26,163 nucleotides of DNA from Planctomycetaceae bacterium (GCA_031267635.1 JAIRYX010000114.1:1-26163), one strand, 5' to 3'; numbered from the stretch's first letter, positions 8,895 to 16,468 are shown. Program-made: numbers and translations. Notes: generated by a model not told the origin, from the letters alone.

Positions 8895-9064
8895 GTAAAA
8901 TCAAATGCTCAACGATTTCAGCCAAATGATTATTGGCTAAAAATAATTGCTCAATATAACTCCGCAATGTCACCAAAATCCGCTTAATTTATCATAACGC
9001 CCTAACAAATGCGTAAAAGCAGGTCAATACCAAAATGCAACAAAAAATAGGGCGACTGAATAGT
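8664..9064 (-). mobile_element. IS66-family insertion sequence relic
   Basis: Contains a broken IS66-type transposase (8664-8894) and ends at 9064 with CTGAATAGTTAC (9053-9064). Read on the minus strand this end is GTAACTATTCAG, and IS66-family ends begin with GTAA. The left end is not recognisable; it fades into the 3' end of the gene at 7645-8700. Most of a full transposase is missing. The terminus is shared with the short repeats at 12459, 16959 and 25042. Confidence 0.6.
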
Positions 9065-9076
9065 TACAAAATTTGT

Positions 9077-9165
9077 GGGAACTTCTAAAAACCTCATTTT
9101 CAACAAACGTGACCGTTGAAAAATAAGGGTTTACGAATATTTGAGGGAGGTTTTTAGAAATTCCC
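9077..9165. repeat. 89-bp inverted-repeat element (copy 1 of a dispersed pair)
   Basis: Bounded by 19-bp inverted ends that match at 18 positions (9077-9095 and 9147-9165, core TTCTAAAAACCTC). The inner part, GTGACCGTTGAAAA and TTACGAATATTT, recurs in reverse orientation at 24954-25020. It looks like a small non-autonomous element. The surrounding stretch 9166-9270 is AT-rich with nothing recognisable. Confidence 0.6.
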
Positions 9166-9274
9166 TTGTGTATTCGGATAAAAAAAATTAGTTCATAACG
9201 TTATATTTCAACAGAGGTTACAAAAGATAGCCAAGAAAAATAGAAAAATATTTAAAAAACTTCATCAATTTGTA

Positions 9275-9302
9275 TTGACGTATTTTGTTTTTGGTGCATA
9301 AT
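9275..9302 (+). promoter_or_regulatory. Candidate promoter of the first DUF1559 gene
   Basis: TTGACG (9275-9280) and CATAAT (9297-9302) are 16 bp apart in an AT-rich region. A start near 9309 would give an untranslated leader of about 83 nt before the ATG at 9392. Confidence 0.5.
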
Positions 9303-9391
9303 AATCAATTGTGCAGTTTATTGAAAGACAAAAAGATCGTGACGTGTCTTCAAATTTTCAAACATCCTAAAAGTGGAGGAGCTTACAACTT

Positions 9392-9487
9392 ATGACAAAC
9401 CTTGATTTAACGACAACTGGTTCACTTCCCAGCCCAAATATGGGCATGTTACAAAATCAGAATAGCCCGCACGGGGGGGGGGGGTAA
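9392..9487 (+). CDS. 31-codon leader ORF ending in a G12 tract
   Basis: Starts with ATG at 9392 behind GGAGGA (9375-9380) and a candidate promoter (9275-9302). It encodes 27 residues without obvious similarity, then four glycines from the twelve G residues, then TAA at 9485-9487. A small hairpin, GCCCA (9432-9436) with TGGGC (9441-9445), lies within it. If one base is lost in reading (a -1 shift, or 10 or 13 G residues in the DNA) the frame continues without a stop into the DUF1559 prepilin at 9565. It is probably the true 5' part of that gene rather than an independent peptide. Confidence 0.45.
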   Translation: MTNLDLTTTGSLPSPNMGMLQNQNSPHGGGG

Positions 9488-9509
9488 AATACACCGATTG
9501 CATCGGTGT
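9473..9509 (+). promoter_or_regulatory. G12 tract plus downstream hairpin: possible frameshift or phase-variation switch
   Basis: Twelve consecutive G residues (9473-9484) are followed after six bases by a perfect hairpin, ACACCGAT (9491-9498) and ATCGGTGT (9502-9509) with a 3-nt loop. A slippery homopolymer with a stem 5-9 nt downstream is the classic layout for programmed -1 frameshifting, and long G tracts are classic sites for slipped-strand length change. The DUF1559 frame downstream is exactly -1 relative to the ORF running into the tract. Confidence 0.5.
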
Positions 9510-9564
9510 AAAAAATGGAAAAAACGATACATTTTTTGCCCTCATTGCCCGACGTATTGTCCAT

Positions 9565-10656
9565 TTGGAAGGTTTTACCCTTGTCGAGCTTCTCGTTGTC
9601 ATTGCGATCATTGGAATTTTGATTGCACTTCTGTTGCCAGCCGTTCAAGCCGCGCGCGAAGCTGCACGGCGGATGCAGTGCAGCAACAAAATGAAACAAG
9701 TGGCTCTTGCGATGCACAATTATGCAGACACTTATCAAGAGTCGTTACCAGCCGGTTGCAGCAGATTTTCCAAATCTCCTGCCGATTTCGCCAATGTCGG
9801 CGTTGCCGTAATTTTGCTTCCGTATTTGGAAGAAACAGCACGATATTCGGTGTTGAGCAACTATTCCGGCAATCTCTACAACAATGGAATTACCGAAGTC
9901 AAAGAGCCGGTGGTCAGTTTACTTTGTCCTTCCGACACCAACAAAAAAGTAGATCGTGCATCGTCGCTTGCTGTATCATGGGGAGATTGGATCGACAGTT
10001 TTACTCACGACGGCAGTAATTGGATAAAGCCAGATGCGGCAAATTACAAAAGCTGGCTTGTCAATAATCGCGGAGCATTCACTTGCGGTTTAAAATGGAT
10101 AACGCTCGGAGGAATAACAGATGGAACAAGTAATACAGTTGCTATTTCTGAACGTGTTATTTCTACAGGAGCAAACACTGTTTTAGCGTCAATTGCGAGA
10201 GACGCTTCTCTGGTTAATAACGACGCGACAAATAACTCTGCAGCAACAGCGCCTTCGCTTTGTTTGGGTGCAAAAGACCCGAATGATTCTACAAAATTGA
10301 AATCGACATTTGCTCGCGCCGATGAATGGGCGGGACGTAATTGGGCGGATGGTCGTGTTCATTATTCCGCTTTTAATACGATTCTTCCGCCAAATTCCCC
10401 AAGTTGCGCCCAAAGTACCGATCTTGGACGTGTTCTGATCAGTGCGTCAAGCCGACATACTTCCGGTGTCAATACAGCCCGGTTTGACGGTTCTGTTTCA
10501 TTTATTTCTGAAACGATTGATTGTTCTTCGTGGAACGATAATGGAACGGCGAAAACAAACGGTTTAGATCAACTTCCCGTCAAAAGTGGCATTTCACGTT
10601 ACGGCGTTTGGGGAGCAATGGGATCAATTAACGGTGCAGAAAGTAAAACTTATTGA
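9565..10656 (+). CDS. DUF1559 prepilin-like protein (first copy)
   Basis: Secreted or surface-bound pseudopilin-like protein. The type IV prepilin signal GFTLVELLVVIAIIGILI sits at the very N-terminus, followed by the family pattern LLPAVQAAREAARRMQC; the C-terminal part has the RHTSGVNTARFDGSVSFI segment typical of DUF1559. The product from the TTG at 9565 is 363 residues, but that start leaves only Met-Glu-Gly before the cleavage site, far shorter and less basic than normal leaders. The frame is open upstream to the G12 tract and contains a basic ARRIVHLEG just before the cleavage site, yet no ATG or GTG. A -1 shift at the G tract would join it to the ATG at 9392, giving about 421 residues with a 61-residue leader. 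A 7-bp hairpin (10660-10676) follows the stop. Whether the gene is on, switched off, or affected by a sequencing error cannot be told here. Confidence 0.85.
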   Translation: MEGFTLVELLVVIAIIGILIALLLPAVQAAREAARRMQCSNKMKQVALAMHNYADTYQESLPAGCSRFSKSPADFANVGVAVILLPYLEETARYSVLSNYSGNLYNNGITEVKEPVVSLLCPSDTNKKVDRASSLAVSWGDWIDSFTHDGSNWIKPDAANYKSWLVNNRGAFTCGLKWITLGGITDGTSNTVAISERVISTGANTVLASIARDASLVNNDATNNSAATAPSLCLGAKDPNDSTKLKSTFARADEWAGRNWADGRVHYSAFNTILPPNSPSCAQSTDLGRVLISASSRHTSGVNTARFDGSVSFISETIDCSSWNDNGTAKTNGLDQLPVKSGISRYGVWGAMGSINGAESKTY

Positions 10657-10767
10657 TTGGTTTGTCTGAGACAAACAGAAAAGTCGGGATTTTTATTGAT
10701 ACTGTTCATCATCCTGATTTTTCTTATTTTCAAATTTTAATAATTTTAATAAAAGGCAAGAAAGAAA

Positions 10768-11904
10768 ATGACCTATCAACTTATGAAACAAAAAGAACAA
10801 GAACGATATCCCCGTTCCTATCAAGCATTTACGCTTGTGGAACTTTTGGTCGTCATTGCAATCATCGGCATTTTGATTGCTCTTCTTCTTCCCGCTGTTC
10901 AAGCGGCACGCGAAGCAGCACGAAGGATGCAGTGCAACAATCACATGAAACAAATGGGATTGGCGATTCACAATTTTCATGACGCTCGTAACGGATTGCC
11001 GCCTTCGGCGGTCGGGCTTGGACGCCCATCATTTTGGGGGTTGCTGTACCCTTATGTCGAACAAACGTCGCTTTACAGTCGGCTCTGTTCTGCAGATTAC
11101 GATACGATCGCTATTGATTCCAAATGGTGGAAAGGCGACGCTTCCATTCCAGAAGCGAATCGTTTAACCGACGATGACCGTAAAGGTTTTGGATCGGTTT
11201 CCTATTACCGTTGTCCGACACGGCGTGGCGGAGGAGGTTCCATAACAACCGATAACTTTGATAACACCGGCGGTCAAGCGGCTGAACCCGGTCCTGGTCC
11301 TCAAATGGATTACGCGGTTGTCTATCTGATTGATCGAGGTCGAGGTAATGGTGGCGGTCAATGGTGGGATACTGCAGACGGTACGAATGCCGGTAATTAT
11401 GGACCGCCTCACGCCGGTCCGATAAGAGCGCCGGTTACTAAAGACGCCAGCAGACGTCAAAATTGGGAATGTCGCGACGATATATCCCGTTGGAGTGACG
11501 GAACTTCAAATCAATTTGTCATCGGTGAAAAACATATTCCGTCGGCGAGACTAGGTCAATGTTTACCTCAAGGAACAGCAGAATGGGAAAATAATTCCGG
11601 CGATTGTACCTATTTGAGTTCCGGCGGTTGGCGCACAGCTCCAATGGGAAGAACTGTTCTTCAGGATTTCAACTCCAACAACACAATTCCGAATGGAACA
11701 CAAATGCCGATTGCTTCCAGTATCACTTATGATTCTCCCAATCGTTGGCTCAACGGATACGGTTTCGGTAGCTATCATTCTGGAATTTGTAATTTTCTTT
11801 ATGGCGACGGCTCGGTACATAGCGTTAGTGTAACAACGCCGATATTTCCTATTTTATACAGTATGTCGTGTGTTGACGACGGAAAAAGCGTAACTCCTCC
11901 ATAG
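10768..11904 (+). CDS. DUF1559 prepilin-like protein (second copy)
   Basis: A 378-residue pseudopilin-like protein with a 20-residue basic leader and the signal AFTLVELLVVIAIIGILI, followed by LLPAVQAAREAARRMQC. The residue before the cleavage-site Phe is Ala rather than the usual Gly. The central part is rich in Gly, Trp and polar residues, and the C-terminus carries YHSGICNFLYGDGSVHSV, the H-x9-DG pattern of the family. ATG at 10768 is preceded by AAGAAAG. It lies 111 bp after the first copy in the same direction and 83 bp before a lipoprotein gene, so the block may be co-transcribed. DUF1559 proteins are numerous in Planctomycetota and of unknown function; processing by a prepilin peptidase is inferred from the signal. 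Confidence 0.9.
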   Translation: MTYQLMKQKEQERYPRSYQAFTLVELLVVIAIIGILIALLLPAVQAAREAARRMQCNNHMKQMGLAIHNFHDARNGLPPSAVGLGRPSFWGLLYPYVEQTSLYSRLCSADYDTIAIDSKWWKGDASIPEANRLTDDDRKGFGSVSYYRCPTRRGGGGSITTDNFDNTGGQAAEPGPGPQMDYAVVYLIDRGRGNGGGQWWDTADGTNAGNYGPPHAGPIRAPVTKDASRRQNWECRDDISRWSDGTSNQFVIGEKHIPSARLGQCLPQGTAEWENNSGDCTYLSSGGWRTAPMGRTVLQDFNSNNTIPNGTQMPIASSITYDSPNRWLNGYGFGSYHSGICNFLYGDGSVHSVSVTTPIFPILYSMSCVDDGKSVTPP

Positions 11905-11987
11905 TCATGACAAATCGTGTCCATCAGATTTATTCCGATGGACTTTAATATTGTTTTTCATTCATTATTTACTCTTTGGTTTTTCTC

Positions 11988-12398
11988 ATGAAAGTTACTT
12001 CTTTTTTGGCGTTTATATTTCTGACTTTTCTGTTAATCGGATGCGGTAATAAAGTCGGTGTGAGCGGTAAAGTCACATTTTCTGACGATCATTCGCCGCT
12101 AACGGTTGGAACAGTTTGTTTTTCAACCGGAGATTTCCTCGCTCGCGGTGAAATCCAACCGGATGGAACATTTAAAGTCGGTTCCATTTCGAATTCAGAT
12201 GGTCTTCCGTCTGGAACATATCAAGTTTATATCATCGGAGCGGACGAAGAAACAGGAAAAGATAAATCGGGAATGCCTATGATGAAATCGTTGATTGATC
12301 CTAATACAATCAACGATTCTAAAAGCCCAATAAATATCGAAGTATCGTCAAAAACAAAACGTATTGAATTGACAGTAAATCGTCCTTCCAGTAAATGA
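11988..12398 (+). CDS. Small lipoprotein with beta-sandwich domain
   Basis: A 136-residue lipoprotein: the signal peptide ends in LLIGC, with the lipidated Cys at 19. The rest resembles the carboxypeptidase-regulatory/transthyretin-like fold common in planctomycete lipoproteins, with GKVTF near the start and PDGTFKVGS and GLPSGTYQVYI in the middle. I chose ATG at 11988; an in-frame TTG lies four codons upstream. It follows the second DUF1559 gene in the same direction. Pairing of DUF1559 genes with such lipoproteins is common in this phylum, suggesting a joint envelope role, but no function is known. Confidence 0.8.
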   Translation: MKVTSFLAFIFLTFLLIGCGNKVGVSGKVTFSDDHSPLTVGTVCFSTGDFLARGEIQPDGTFKVGSISNSDGLPSGTYQVYIIGADEETGKDKSGMPMMKSLIDPNTINDSKSPINIEVSSKTKRIELTVNRPSSK

Positions 12399-12458
12399 TA
12401 GATTTTTGATAAATTTTACAACTTAATTGACTTGAACTGTAAACAAAATATCTTTTTT

Positions 12459-12513
12459 GTAATTATTCAGTTGCTCAAACCAAATAAGTCCGTACCGGAA
12501 ACTGAATAATTAC
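12459..12513. repeat. 55-bp minimal element with GTAATTATTCAGT ends
   Basis: A perfect 13-bp inverted repeat (GTAATTATTCAGT at 12459-12471 and its reverse complement at 12501-12513) encloses a 29-bp core resembling CAAGCCAAATAAATCCGCA found in the copies at 13084, 20974 and 25042. The ends match the IS66-relic terminus at 9053-9064. No clear target duplication flanks it. Confidence 0.7.
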
Positions 12514-12567
12514 CGTGATGAAGAAAAAGATTTATTTACGGTTTGAGTTCTTTAGAAAAGATTCTTT

Positions 12568-13074
12568 ATGAAATTACATTATCCGAACGTCGTAATAACA
12601 GCGATGTGTTTGTTTTTTTTCACTTTAGGGGGCGGCTGTAAAAATCCCACCAAACCCAAACCGGAAGGATTTCCTGAGTTGGTTCCTTGTGAAATCACAA
12701 TCAAAATGAACGGAGAGCCGCTGCCGGGAGCATCTGTTATTTTGCAACCGATAACGAGCAAAACGTCCGACTTATGGACGGTATCAGGAACAACAAATGA
12801 AACCGGAATTGCTAAAATGCAAACATACGGCGATTACCTTGGAGTTCCCGAAGGCGAATACGTTGTTTTGGTTGCGAAATCCGAAGTTTCTGTCGCTCCG
12901 CCGGACGCCAGTCCAGAAGAACGCGACCGAATTGAACATTTACCTACAAAAGTTATTGTCGATCCTTCTTTCAGTGATTCAAAAAAAACAAAACTGAAAA
13001 TGACTGTTGCAGGAAAAAAAATGATCCAAGAAACATTTGATGTTTCTTGGAAACAATATTTGAAAACACAATAG
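12568..13074 (+). CDS. Small lipoprotein, carboxypeptidase-regulatory-like
   Basis: A 168-residue protein with a hydrophobic signal ending in FTLGGGC (Cys24); the position three before Cys is Gly, so the lipobox is slightly non-standard. The remainder looks like the same beta-sandwich type as the preceding lipoprotein: ITIKMNGEPLPGASVILQP, TNETGIAKMQTYGDY and VPEGEYVVLVAKSEV. It is separated from the previous lipoprotein by a 55-bp mobile repeat inserted in the intergenic space. The ATG at 12568 follows AGAAAAGA. Envelope location is well supported; role unknown. Confidence 0.78.
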   Translation: MKLHYPNVVITAMCLFFFTLGGGCKNPTKPKPEGFPELVPCEITIKMNGEPLPGASVILQPITSKTSDLWTVSGTTNETGIAKMQTYGDYLGVPEGEYVVLVAKSEVSVAPPDASPEERDRIEHLPTKVIVDPSFSDSKKTKLKMTVAGKKMIQETFDVSWKQYLKTQ

Positions 13075-13083
13075 AAAACGATA

Positions 13084-13137
13084 GCGTCAGTTTCCCAAGC
13101 CAAATACATCCGCAATGAGCAACAGTAGAGTGACTGC
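13084..13137. repeat. Degenerate copy of the 55-bp GTAACTATTCAG element
   Basis: CAGTTTCCCAAGCCAAATACATCCGCA followed by GCAACAGTAGAGTGAC matches the core and right end of the 55-bp family with several changes. It lies directly beside the larger palindrome at 13144-13363, the same order as at 25042-25198. Confidence 0.5.
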
Positions 13138-13143
13138 CTATTG

Positions 13144-13363
13144 TACCGAAAGACTTGCTATTGCCGCCCTTATTTATCAAGTTTTCCTTAGTAGCCAACA
13201 AAGCCCTCCCAAGCGCGCCCTTATGCCCTTATTTTTGAGATAATAGATTTGTATCAAACAATTTGAACGAAAAATAAGGGAATAAGGGCGCATATTGGTG
13301 GTGCAATTCGGGCTACTATAGGGAATTTTATAAATAAGGGCGGCAATAGTAAAATCTTTCGGA
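13144..13363. repeat. 220-bp palindrome of the GCCGCCCTTATTTA family
   Basis: Left arm 13144-13236 and right arm 13269-13363 are imperfect inverted copies of each other: ACCGAAAG, ATTGCCGCCCTTATTTAT, CTTAGTAGCC and CCCTTATGCCCTTATTTTT on the left recur reversed on the right. Related sequence occurs at 17010-17298, 21061-21128 and, as a single arm, at 25103-25198. It has no coding capacity of its own and lies between the lipoprotein gene and an IS630-like relic. Confidence 0.7.
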
Positions 13364-13404
13364 GTGAAATCCATAACGACGCGAAAATGTTTTGGGGAAG
13401 ATAA

Positions 13405-13560
13405 AACGCATGGCGTGGCGATTTTGATTCCGTTGCGACCCTTGAGGTGAAAATCCGTCGCTACTTTGAATTTTACAATCAAAACGCGAAGCCCATGAAA
13501 TGGAATTTTCACCCCAAAAAGGAAAACGCAAACGACCCTGTTGGTGCCAAGAGAATTTAA
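13405..13560 (+). pseudogene. IS630-type transposase C-terminal relic
   Basis: A 51-codon open stretch between two stops reads WRGDFDSV, then LEVKIRRYFEFYNQNAKP and MKW. This matches the C-terminus of IS630-family transposases (RRGDF.S...L..KI..F...YN..AKPF.W). No ATG and no catalytic DDE region remain upstream; 13364-13404 is in another frame and not clearly related. It is a fragment of a dead element. Confidence 0.55.
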
Positions 13561-13604
13561 GTGACTTTGTACTACAGTGCGATCGTCTTAAATCTATTTT
13601 ATCC

Positions 13605-14066
13605 TTAATTTACGGATTTAGAACAAACATTCGCGCTATCTTTTTTCAGAACAAGAACCGGACAAGGCGACAGATGCACAACGCGGTCGGTTGTTGAGCC
13701 GAGCAATAGTCGAGTGAGTACCCCGCGACCATGCGACGGTATGATAATCAAACCGGCGTGAATTTCGGTAGCATAATCGGCAATTTCCGTTCCCGCGTTC
13801 CCAACGCGGATTTCAAACGGCAAATCACCGCAATCGTGCGACATGAGAAATTCTTCCGCTTCTTTGCGAGTCTGTTCAAGACGCATCGGTTCGTCCGCAA
13901 TCACCCAAGCCGCCTCCGGATCAATCGGTTCTAACACCGACATCACATGGATCACGCGAATTAAATCGCGACGCTCTGCAATCTTACACGCCGTTTTCAA
14001 CGCGCAAAACGAAAAATCCGACATGTCTGTCGGAACAACAATTAATTTTTCTTGCGACCACGTCAT
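13605..14066 (-). CDS. Universal stress protein, UspA family
   Basis: A 153-residue single-domain protein with the Usp fold: IVVPTDMSDFS at the N-terminus, and the ATP-binding signature G-x2-G-x9-G-S/T, seen as SHGRGVLTRLLLGSTTDRVV near residues 110-129, then CPVLVLK. This places it with the ATP-binding Usp proteins acting in the cytoplasm under stress. The ATG at 14066 is preceded by AGGAGA. It lies downstream of the double-ACT gene in the same direction, 131 bp away. Confidence 0.9.
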   Translation of the reverse strand: MTWSQEKLIVVPTDMSDFSFCALKTACKIAERRDLIRVIHVMSVLEPIDPEAAWVIADEPMRLEQTRKEAEEFLMSHDCGDLPFEIRVGNAGTEIADYATEIHAGLIIIPSHGRGVLTRLLLGSTTDRVVHLSPCPVLVLKKDSANVCSKSVN

Positions 14067-14197
14067 CGCATTTCTCCTGTTTTTGCAGTTTGTTATTCAC
14101 AACGCTTACTGAATCGCTGTGTGGTAAAATTATACGCTACAAAATGATGTTACCAAGTCAAAAACCGACGACCGTTTATTTTTTCTGTAGCAAAGAA

Positions 14198-14629
14198 CTA
14201 CACAGTAAATAATTCCTCATTGGAAACGACTGCAATCCCTCGCTCTTTCAGAAGCTGCAATGTTTTATTCGGGTCGTTGAAACGGAAGAACATAACGGCT
14301 TTATTTTTCAGCCGCGATGCAAAACCATACATGTATTCGACATTCAGATTCGCCGTTTCAAGCGCGTCGAGCAAATCCGCCAAGCCGCCGGGACGGTCAT
14401 CGACCATCACTGCAATCAATTCCGATTCACGAACTACAAGTCCTTCATTTTCAAAAACTTGCTTCGCTTTCTGCCAGTCTTTGATAATAAAACGTAAAAT
14501 TCCGAATTGTTCCGTATCGGCAAGCGCCATCGACCGAATATCAATTCCGGCGTCAGCCAACAATCGGCACGCTTTACGAAGATGTCCCGGTTTGTTTTCA
14601 ATAAAAAGAGAAAGTTGACGAATTTTCAT
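14198..14629 (-). CDS. Double ACT-domain amino-acid-binding protein
   Basis: A 143-residue protein made of two ACT domains: first about 1-65 (QLSLFIENKPGHLRKACRLL, DAGIDIRSMALADT), second about 70-140 (AVMVDDRPGGLADLLDALE, NVEYMYGF). Such stand-alone ACT-ACT proteins bind amino acids and are often linked to branched-chain or aromatic amino-acid or phenylacetate metabolism; the ligand cannot be read here. There is no catalytic domain. The ATG at 14629 follows GAGG at a good distance. Confidence 0.88.
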   Translation of the reverse strand: MKIRQLSLFIENKPGHLRKACRLLADAGIDIRSMALADTEQFGILRFIIKDWQKAKQVFENEGLVVRESELIAVMVDDRPGGLADLLDALETANLNVEYMYGFASRLKNKAVMFFRFNDPNKTLQLLKERGIAVVSNEELFTV

Positions 14630-14694
14630 CTTGAAACCTCGTTGTATAAATTATTGTATTTGAAATGTTCCAGCAAACTGGCGAATCGTTCTAT

Positions 14695-14791
14695 AACGTT
14701 TCTAATCAACGCGAACGAAAAAACTTTAAACTACTTTTATCATGGTCTCTGTCTTACGGCTTTGCCGTTAAATCGAAATTTTAGAAACGTT
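14695..14791. repeat. 97-bp segment with perfect 11-bp inverted ends
   Basis: AACGTTTCTAA (14695-14705) and its reverse complement (14781-14791) flank an AT-rich spacer containing a short hairpin ACGGC-TTT-GCCGT (14756-14768). It sits between the sigma-factor and ACT genes and may be a small element or the 3' structure of the sigma-factor transcript. Confidence 0.4.
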
Positions 14792-14827
14792 CTATGCAAT
14801 CATATCTTTATTTTGTCGGTTTTGCAA

Positions 14828-15439
14828 TCATTCCGGTAAAATTTCTGGGAGTTGCTTCTGAAAATTATTTTTCTGGCTAAACTCCGCCAAATGCGGCAAA
14901 AGCCGATTACGTGCGCGGTAGAGAATGACCCGCACTGATATTTGCGTGCGAGACATGATTTTTGCAATTTCCGCAATATTAAAATCTTCGACATACCGCA
15001 ATTCAATGGCAATAAATTCATCTTGTGTTAGCGTTTGCCGAGCAATTTTCCAAATGCTCGCTTTTTCTTCTTCGGCAATAAGAGCATCCGCCGCCGGATT
15101 TGAAACAGCAATCGAATCGGAGATTACGGCGGATAGTTTCCGTTTTCGGCGTGAATCGTCCACCAACAGCCGATAGGCAATTCGATAGAGCCACGCTCCG
15201 ATTTTTTCACCGAATTTTAATTGCTCAATCATTTCAAACGCACGGATAAGCGTTTGTTGCGCAATCTCCTCCGCATACGCCGCGCCGTTTGTGTGACGAC
15301 ATAAATAGCGACACAACCGTTTACGATACCGCCGATCAATTTCATCAAACGCCTCGCGCGAACCGCAACGAACCAGCGACACAAGATGAGCGTCTTCTGC
15401 CAAAGCTAAATCCGGTTGCGCGGAAAAATCGGACGACAT
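14828..15439 (-). CDS. ECF-type RNA polymerase sigma factor
   Basis: A sigma-70 family protein of the extracytoplasmic-function group, directing RNA polymerase to a specific promoter set. Region 2 runs from LVSLVRCGSREAFDEI through AEEIAQQTLIRAFE to IGAWLYRIAYRLLVDDSRR; region 4 is LTQDEFIAIELRYVED followed by the helix-turn-helix NIAEIAKIMSRTQISVRVIL and YRARNRL. I chose ATG at 15439 (203 residues); a TTG at 15499 would add 20 residues. No anti-sigma factor is adjacent. The upstream gene on the same strand is the FGE-sulfatase-like protein, with about 100 bp between, so they may share a transcript. Confidence 0.9.
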   Translation of the reverse strand: MSSDFSAQPDLALAEDAHLVSLVRCGSREAFDEIDRRYRKRLCRYLCRHTNGAAYAEEIAQQTLIRAFEMIEQLKFGEKIGAWLYRIAYRLLVDDSRRKRKLSAVISDSIAVSNPAADALIAEEEKASIWKIARQTLTQDEFIAIELRYVEDFNIAEIAKIMSRTQISVRVILYRARNRLLPHLAEFSQKNNFQKQLPEILPE

Positions 15440-15541
15440 GAGATGGTTTAATCTGCTAAAAATTTTTTGTAACGATTCAAAGTTATTTTTATTTCCCAAC
15501 GTAGAAGTAACACCTTCGACGTTGCGGACCGCCGCGAAGAT

Positions 15542-16468
15542 TTACTTGCTTTTGTCAACTAAGGAAAGACGCAAGCCCCAGTCATATTCCCTGCGCGCTG
15601 GTGCGATGCGAGTCCGAAACGCCGATCGGCAGCCCAAGGCGTAGTAGTTCCAGCTCCCGCCGCGACCCACACGGAACGAGCCATTATTAGCCCCTATAGG
15701 ATCGGTTGCGCTTCCCGACGGATAGTCGTCATGCCACCACAAATCGTTGCACCATTCCCATACGTTACCGTGCATATCATATAAACCCCAAGCATTCGCT
15801 TTCTTTTGACCAACGGGATTTGTTGTCTTGCCGGAACTCGCCGTTAAACCATATTCAGTCAAATACGCCCCAAACCACGCATAATCTTTCAATTGTTCTC
15901 GCGAATCTCCAAAGCTATAAGCCGTCGTACTTCCCGCACGGCAAGCGTATTCCCATTGCGCCTCCGTTGGTAACGAAAACTCATAATCCGACGAAATAAG
16001 GGCGTTCAGCTTTCGTAGGTAATATTGACAATCATCCCACGAAACGTTTTCCACCGGAAGCCGATTTCCCTTAAAATGACTCGGATTACTTCCCTTCACG
16101 TTTTCCCATTGCTCTTGAGTTACCTCCGTCTCCTGCATCCAAAATCCTTTGGTGAGCGTAACACGATGTTGAGTTTCACCACCCCATCTGTCAGTTTCCG
16201 ATTCGGGACTTCCCATTGTAAACGTCCCCGCAGGACACCAATGAAAAGCATACTCCATGTTATTAACGGTTAATGTTATTCGCTCGCCGGCGCGGTTGCC
16301 GGACGGAATGTTAGAAATCTTTGCGGGAGGAAGCGTTGTTTGTTGCGCCGGATGCTTATCATCAGCCGCTGATTTTTGTGAATCATTTGCTGAAATCATA
16401 GTAAAAACCGCTGAACAAAGAACGATCCCCGTTAATCCGCAATACAGACAAAATTTGTTTTTAGACAT
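15542..16468 (-). CDS. Secreted FGE-sulfatase (SUMF1)-domain protein
   Basis: A 308-residue exported protein. The N-terminal signal peptide covers about residues 1-27 (LYCGLTGIVLCSAVFTMISA). The formylglycine-generating-enzyme-like domain fills about 62-305, with PAGTFTMGSPESE, GFWMQETEVTQEQWE, LPVENVSWDDCQYYLRKLN, LPTEAQWEYACRAG, GLYDMHGNVWEWCNDLW and GRGGSW...CRSAFR in the usual order. Many members of this fold do not modify sulfatases but act as binding or structural domains; no sulfatase gene is present here, so the substrate is unknown. Start at ATG 16468 is supported by AGGAGA upstream. The 200-bp palindrome at 16521-16720 lies just upstream, in its promoter region. Confidence 0.88.
   Translation of the reverse strand: MSKNKFCLYCGLTGIVLCSAVFTMISANDSQKSAADDKHPAQQTTLPPAKISNIPSGNRAGERITLTVNNMEYAFHWCPAGTFTMGSPESETDRWGGETQHRVTLTKGFWMQETEVTQEQWENVKGSNPSHFKGNRLPVENVSWDDCQYYLRKLNALISSDYEFSLPTEAQWEYACRAGSTTAYSFGDSREQLKDYAWFGAYLTEYGLTASSGKTTNPVGQKKANAWGLYDMHGNVWEWCNDLWWHDDYPSGSATDPIGANNGSFRVGRGGSWNYYALGCRSAFRTRIAPARREYDWGLRLSLVDKSK

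Noticed and set aside
13177..13531. Minus-strand ORFs between the lipoprotein and UspA genes
   Set aside because: They run through the palindromic repeat and opposite the IS630 relic, with no motif or ribosome site.
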